Shown here: positions 58,780 through 64,000 of the stretch, one piece after another
How the letters are laid out: the number at the start of each line of letters is the position of its first letter
How positions within the stretch are numbered: position 1 is the stretch's first letter
Assembly (NCBI GenBank): GCA_028829895.1
Contig: CM054180.1
Coordinates: forward strand, 91,513,135-91,577,134
Direction: 5' to 3'
Origin: Sinotaia quadrata
Taxonomy: Eukaryota > Mollusca > Gastropoda > Architaenioglossa > Viviparidae
Length of the DNA: 64,000 bases
The notes under the pieces: model-generated
What the model was told of the DNA's origin: nothing
The model's database searches: none
Seen by the model: only the letters and a program-made list of their open reading frames with translations
Program-made: the position numbers and the translations under genes

Positions 58780-61100
58780 TTGTGAAGTCAGTCATACAAA
58801 CTTCTAATTGATAAAGCAGCAGATTCTTTTTTGTTTTTAGCTCACTATTTCAATAACTTAACAAACTACTTTTAGTTTCGTTGCTTAAAATGTACTAAAG
58901 AATAAACAACTATCCTGAGATGTTATCACCATACTATTTTCTGAGCTCACAAATGACTTTTTCCACTTGCAAACTGTGAGTTTGCAAGTGGAATTTTCGA
59001 GGGTTGGTATTGGGTATCAGAACATGTATATATATATATATTTGAATAAAAAATATTTACTTATTTCTTTTCTTTTATTTTATTTCATAAAAACATTTAA
59101 CCTAACCTATACTCTGTATTCAATATTTTGTTCATCAGGCACTAAGAAACAAAGTAGACAATCAACCAAAACATCTTGAAGAGCTTATGATTGGCTAGCA
59201 TTAGTCCAATTACTCTAAAATAAATGCTTTGTTAAAGCAATGCCTGCTAAAGAATCTCATATTATCCCAAATATGCACATTAGGTCAAAATAATTTGTTT
59301 TTAAAATAAGATAATTTTTCAATAATGTTCCTGCAGCTGATATGCATATTAGGTCATCAAATTTGCTTTTAAAATAAGAGAGAGCTTTTCAATAGTGTAG
59401 ATGCAGTTGATATAGTTTCCAATCAGACAGCATTAGAAATATTTTACATTTCAACATATGAATGCATAATTGTTCAGAAAGTTGTAACAAGAAATCAAGA
59501 AAGTTTAGTAATGGTCTAATGCAGAAATTTATCGGCTTGTACATTAAAGTGTTCTTTCTTCCCAATGAGATTATAGCTTTCTTATGTATATTTGAATGCT
59601 AGTTGTTTGGTCTTAGTAATCCTAAAATCTATTTGTTTTTATAAGTGTTTCTTGATGTTCCAATAGCTCTACACATGGGCAATAAAAGCAATATTACTTT
59701 TACCATAATAATATACCCTTTCAGATATAATATTTTTATTTTTGAGTAAACTATAGGATAAATGAGTTGGTCACATACCACTATAATGATTTTAAAATAA
59801 AAGTAAACAAGTCAAAAATACATTCTATCTTACACTTTTTTAGTTTTAAAGCTTAAGCACTGATTTAACACAATGACTGGATGTAGATCTAATGGTTAAC
59901 CATTAAATAAAATCACAACAAATGAATTAACAAACTGAATGTATGGCAAGTATGAAATAAAAAACAGTCCACATTCAGAAATATTGAACTAAAATGCCAA
60001 GGGGTGGTAATGGCAGAAATCTTTTAAAACAAACCAATAAACAGAACTCTTAAATTAAAAAAATAATAATAAGGACAGATTTAATGTGACAATGCAAAAC
60101 TAGGATAATAATGCCTTCCAGGATATTGATCTTAAATTAATAAATTAATAATAATCAATAAATTATCAGAGATTTTAAGTGAAATTTGAACTGGGATCAA
60201 TCATCATAACAGAGGAATAAATTCCATATTTTAAGTTTGAAAATTAAATTCAAATATTTGATCTAATTCAGTAGAATGAGTGTAGACCTAACTGATGACT
60301 ACATATTTGTACAAAATACCTGGAACTACATGGAGCAGTATGAGCAATTTCTAAAAAAGATATCTGTGAATGTAAAATAAATCTTGCCTGTCATGCACAT
60401 AGATGTTTACAACTTAGAAATTAACGTGTTTCAAGTTCACCCCTACTAATCAGGTCCCATGCAAACCCAAAGTAAAAATAAATAAATAAATAAATAAAAT
60501 CATTACATCTAAAATTTAAGCTCCTTCACCTGTACAACATATTTCCCTCTGCAGAATAAGTCAGAAGCTATCAACTTGACTGATGCACTTTTTCATTTTT
60601 GTTGAGGACAGTCTTCTTCCCCTATATTTGTTTGGCTTTTAGATCCAGTACATACTGTTCTTTACTTGTCTACTATTCTTGTTTATACACATTTTTTGCA
60701 GTGTGCATTCTTTTAATTGTGTGTGTGTGTGTGGGGGGGTTTGGTTTTTTTTTTTTTTTTTTTTTAGTGACTGACTAACTTTTGACTTTTTCAGTGACAA
60801 TATGTAGTTACAAATGGCAAAATTTCTTTGTTACTAGAAATGTGACAGGAGCAAAATATAGTTTGCCTCACATTCCACTTGTGTTAAATGTACAGGCTGT
60901 TTGCATGACAGATTACGCTTCACTAGTATTAGACTTATATTTTTATTAGAAGAGGTTAGTCTTTCGTTGTACCAGTTTTAGAGGTCATGGACTGATAAGT
61001 GACTGCTGGCTGCTCAGTACTTGTGATGCACATATACAATCTAGTATGTCACAAGTTATCTCTGTTTTGTAAAAAAAAAAAAAAAATCTCTATCTACCTG
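58780..61100. other. AT-rich DNA upstream of the penultimate exon
   Basis: Candidate intron. It contains an (AAAT)6 tract (60476-60500), (GT)n-G7-T21 (60718-60766) and a 24-base near-palindrome around 58975 (CACTTGCAAACTGTGAGTTT). No exon was found. Confidence 0.4.
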
Positions 61101-61119
61101 TTTGGATTTCAACATATAT

Positions 61120-61960
61120 CTTCTTCTTGTGTTGTATGAGTATTTTTAGGGACAAATTTCCTCATCTGAAAGATGAGAATAACTTTTCAAGTGGGTGGTT
61201 GTGGCAACTCGCTGAAAAGAGCAAAAGGGGAACAATGACTGGAGTGCTTGCAACAAATCTGTACTATCAATTCATTTCAAGATGTTCACAATTTACTGCA
61301 CTATCAAATCAGGGTATTTTGCAGTCAGTTTAGACCTAAAACATGCATATTTATTCTAGGAAAAACTTTCAGTTTCTACTTGATCTCTTATCCAACACAT
61401 GGGATTTTATGCCAGTCATATATGTAACAATTGAGTACTCTGGGTCAGTCAGTAATATACAGTTATCAAGAGAACCTGCCTCTGTTGTACTGGCTCTTCT
61501 TGCCCTCTATAATTTTTCTTCTGTGGACAGAGCTGCGCTGACTGCAGTTTTTCTGCTTAAAAGTGTTTTACTTATTATAGTTTATCTGTCTTTTGATACA
61601 GACATCAAAGCTTCCACCTATTCAAAACTTCCTTATATACTGCAGATATGTCAATGGAAAAAGGAATTAAGAAGTTTTCTTTTTCTTACTGCTTACCATC
61701 TTCTGCATTCTTACATCACCCCCAGAATGTTTTGTTATTTGTAGTTCCTTGCAAGAAGGTTCTGGAAAGAGAATTCTAGTCTGCAAATAACGGGAATTAA
61801 ATCTTTCCAAAATATTTCATTTCTTTCCAAACTATTACATTCCTACTTTGGCTTTGATTTGAGCCTAAGTAGCAGTGATGAGCTTGAATTATATTTGACA
61901 TCCTTTTGCTGTAACATCTGGTAAATATAAGGAAAAACGTAATATTTCTGTTTGCAAAAA
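61120..61960 (+). pseudogene. Coding-like relic, possibly transposase
   Basis: Plus-strand ORFs of 68 and 133 codons in a row, separated by two stops. The first has NFSSGWLWQLAEKSK, which recalls the SxGWLxxFxKRHGI motif of the CENP-B/Tc5-type DNA-binding domain in Tigger/Jerky transposases. The second (QLSREPASVVLALLALYNF) is not recognised. The catalytic region is not found. Confidence 0.3.
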
Positions 61961-62284
61961 ACGTATTTGTTACTTTTGTGAATTGCATGACTTAGGTAAT
62001 AATTCTTAAGTGACCTTGGCTACTTCCAGCATATTCTGTGCCAATTTCAACTGACAGCATTCTGTTATTAAAATCACAACAAGTTTTGTTTAAAAGACAG
62101 TAATGGCAACATTATTCTTAATAAGTTTGATATAATTACACTGCATTATTCAATATAAAACTACATAATATTTAAATAAACCACCTTCAAATATATTATG
62201 ACAAACAACAGTTAAGAAAATGCATTGCTGACAATGTATTATTTATTATTACTATATACAATTATAGGTAAATATTATTTCTAA

Positions 62285-62286
<2 letters not shown>

Positions 62287-62348
<62 letters not shown>
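62287..62348. repeat. (GT)31 microsatellite
   Basis: Uninterrupted GT/TG tract. Confidence 0.97.
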
Positions 62349-62352
<4 letters not shown>

Positions 62353-62649
62353 AATGAGTGAATGTGATATGAAATGCATGCAAGTGTGCACTGTGACTGT
62401 GCAATTATTAAGAAGTTGTTGCTACACCAAATGGTATTTAAAAGAAAGTCAGAATAAGGACAAACTCAATCCAACTGCAAAAAAAGTAAACAAAACTTGT
62501 AGACACACAAAAGTTGCCTGATTACCATACACTACCACACCTTTCCAGACTGAAGATTGCTGGTGGCAGAATGTAAGCCAATGATTACCACTTGGCCCCT
62601 CTTCCCCTACCTTGAAACATTGTTACTGAAACAACAGCCAAATGTGCTC

Positions 62650-62651
<2 letters not shown>

Positions 62652-62719
<68 letters not shown>
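62652..62719. repeat. (AG)33 microsatellite
   Basis: Uninterrupted AG tract, 300 bases from the GT tract; it gives a spurious Arg-Glu ORF. Confidence 0.97.
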
Positions 62720-62722
<3 letters not shown>

Positions 62723-64000
62723 TTCTAAAGAAAGAGATGATTAATTACTAAAGAGACTTGTGGGTATTTAAAAAAAACAACACTACAAATAAATCTGAAA
62801 GAAAACTTAAGAAAGTATAGGAAATGTTAAACATGACACTCAACACAGTACAACACAATGTTCAAGAAAAGTTTAAGAGTTAAAACAATGGCACAGTAGG
62901 GAAAAACCCACCAAAATACTGACTAAAGAATTACTGAAATCTTAAGTAAAATGTCATATCCTTTTACATAATAGTTAAAATATATATTACAAAATCAAAA
63001 TTCTAAGGAAAAAATTGTTTAGTGCAGCAGTAAAATATACCACATCAAATAAACTGGGAAGTGTTCTTAAAATGCAGAGGTAATATGCTACAACAAATAG
63101 GTGCATAGAGTTAAAGAATGCACATTTTACTAGCAATAGTTATTTATAAAACTTAGTACTTACTGCACTATTTCAAAGTCACTCCAAAAATTCTGTATCA
63201 TAAACTTTTTTCAAGCACAAAGTGATTAATAATAAATATTGCAAATTTGGCTAAAATCCCATACTGGATAATTAAGTTTAAAACATTTCTACCAGATGTC
63301 ATGGATGCAATCATTTCAAAATAGCATTCTTCAGCAAAGCTTGTAAGCAAATGAAGAAATTTCTGTATTAAATAGTGAATAAATGAAAAAATAATAAAGG
63401 CTTTGTAATTTCTTAAAAACACTTCTTATAAGCGATCTAAAAAGATCCAGGCAAATGTAACTAAATAGTAATCTGTACAGAATGAAAGCAGAATTCACTA
63501 TTTAAAGATTGCTTACATAGTAGCTATCAGATTGTTTTGTATTTGTTCAACTAATGGTTTAACTAGAGCTATCAACTGTGTATAATAATTAGGTATTTTT
63601 AATTGTATGTTTGCAGAAATCAGTGTGTCTATTTCACAACTACTTACTTAGCAGCTCTGATTGTACTGTATAATAATTATTGATGCTTAATAGTATGACA
63701 TTCTTACAAATGTTTTCTAATCTATACACACCATTACTTTTACATCATATGTCATATTCATACCACTCAATAAAACCAAATATGTAATAATTCCAATTAA
63801 GGTAAAAATTAAAATACTGTGTGTAATGTTAAATGAGACAAACACAATGAGTGTACAATCACAAAAGCAATATTAACAAGCTGCTGAGTTAGAATGTGCA
63901 ACAGAGCTTTATTGTTGACTCTGCGTGTGTTTACTGACTATTGTCGAATCACCAGAATTCCCGAAACAGCTACTACCTGCAGTGAAGACAGTTTTATTGA
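62720..64000. other. AT-rich DNA at the right edge
   Basis: No exon is supported. A donor-like CTGCAG|GTAGTAG on the minus strand near 63978 could end an exon that begins outside the window, but there is too little sequence to judge. Confidence 0.35.

Noticed and set aside
62557..62751. Arg-Glu repeat ORF
   Set aside because: It translates the (AG)n microsatellite.
63150..63190. Possible 29-base minus-strand exon before donor GTAAGTAC
   Set aside because: The acceptor lacks a pyrimidine tract and the reading is too short to trust.
63964..64000. Possible exon end with donor GTAGTAG on the minus strand
   Set aside because: Only a dozen codons are visible and the donor is weak; it cannot be tied to the exon at 58769.

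Overview
The window is AT-rich animal nuclear DNA. It has split genes with GT-AG introns of up to about 10 kb, long microsatellites and minisatellites, and many decayed transposons. The gene content (a golgin-97 gene, an FKBPL-like TPR gene) and the mobile-element mix (Gypsy, piggyBac, pogo/Tigger, an RNase H-bearing LINE, a recombinase-like family) fit an invertebrate metazoan, for example a mollusc or a chelicerate. The sequence alone does not settle the phylum.

Layout. (1) Positions 1-37 kb, minus strand: the 5' half of a GOLGA1 (golgin-97) gene. I can place nine coding exons from the start codon at 33416 down to 593. They join in phase into 335 codons, and the rest of the gene, including the GRIP domain, lies beyond the left edge. 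Its introns hold almost all the mobile-element debris: a Gypsy relic with protease next to integrase (5.6-6.8 kb), an LTR-like and duplicated CpG-containing zone (10.5-12.8 kb), two copies of an LTR-like unit (16.5-20.3 kb), a decayed tyrosine-recombinase-like gene (20.3-22.2 kb), a LINE 3' end with RNase H (24.7-25.7 kb) and a piggyBac transposase relic (30.4-31.3 kb). (2) Positions 37.0-37.6 kb: a short divergent promoter region with an ETS-type site. (3) Positions 37585-38550, plus strand: an uninterrupted FKBPL-like gene. (4) Positions 38.6-55 kb: intergenic DNA with a GC-richer promoter-like island carrying a perfect heat-shock element and TATA box (about 42.84-44.05 kb), a complete pogo/Tigger MITE (47356-47792) and a 34-bp minisatellite organised as a 474-bp, 14-unit higher-order repeat (50.15-51.6 kb). 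(5) Positions 55.0-58.8 kb, minus strand: the last two coding exons of a gene I could not identify. The remaining DNA to 64 kb shows only microsatellites, diverged repeats and one coding-like relic.

The intact genes do not form a pathway. GOLGA1 acts at the trans-Golgi as a vesicle tether, and the FKBPL-like protein is probably an Hsp90 co-chaperone. They are linked only by a shared head-to-head promoter. Exon borders, reading phase and protein motifs were read directly from the sequence; family names come from recognised motifs without any database search.
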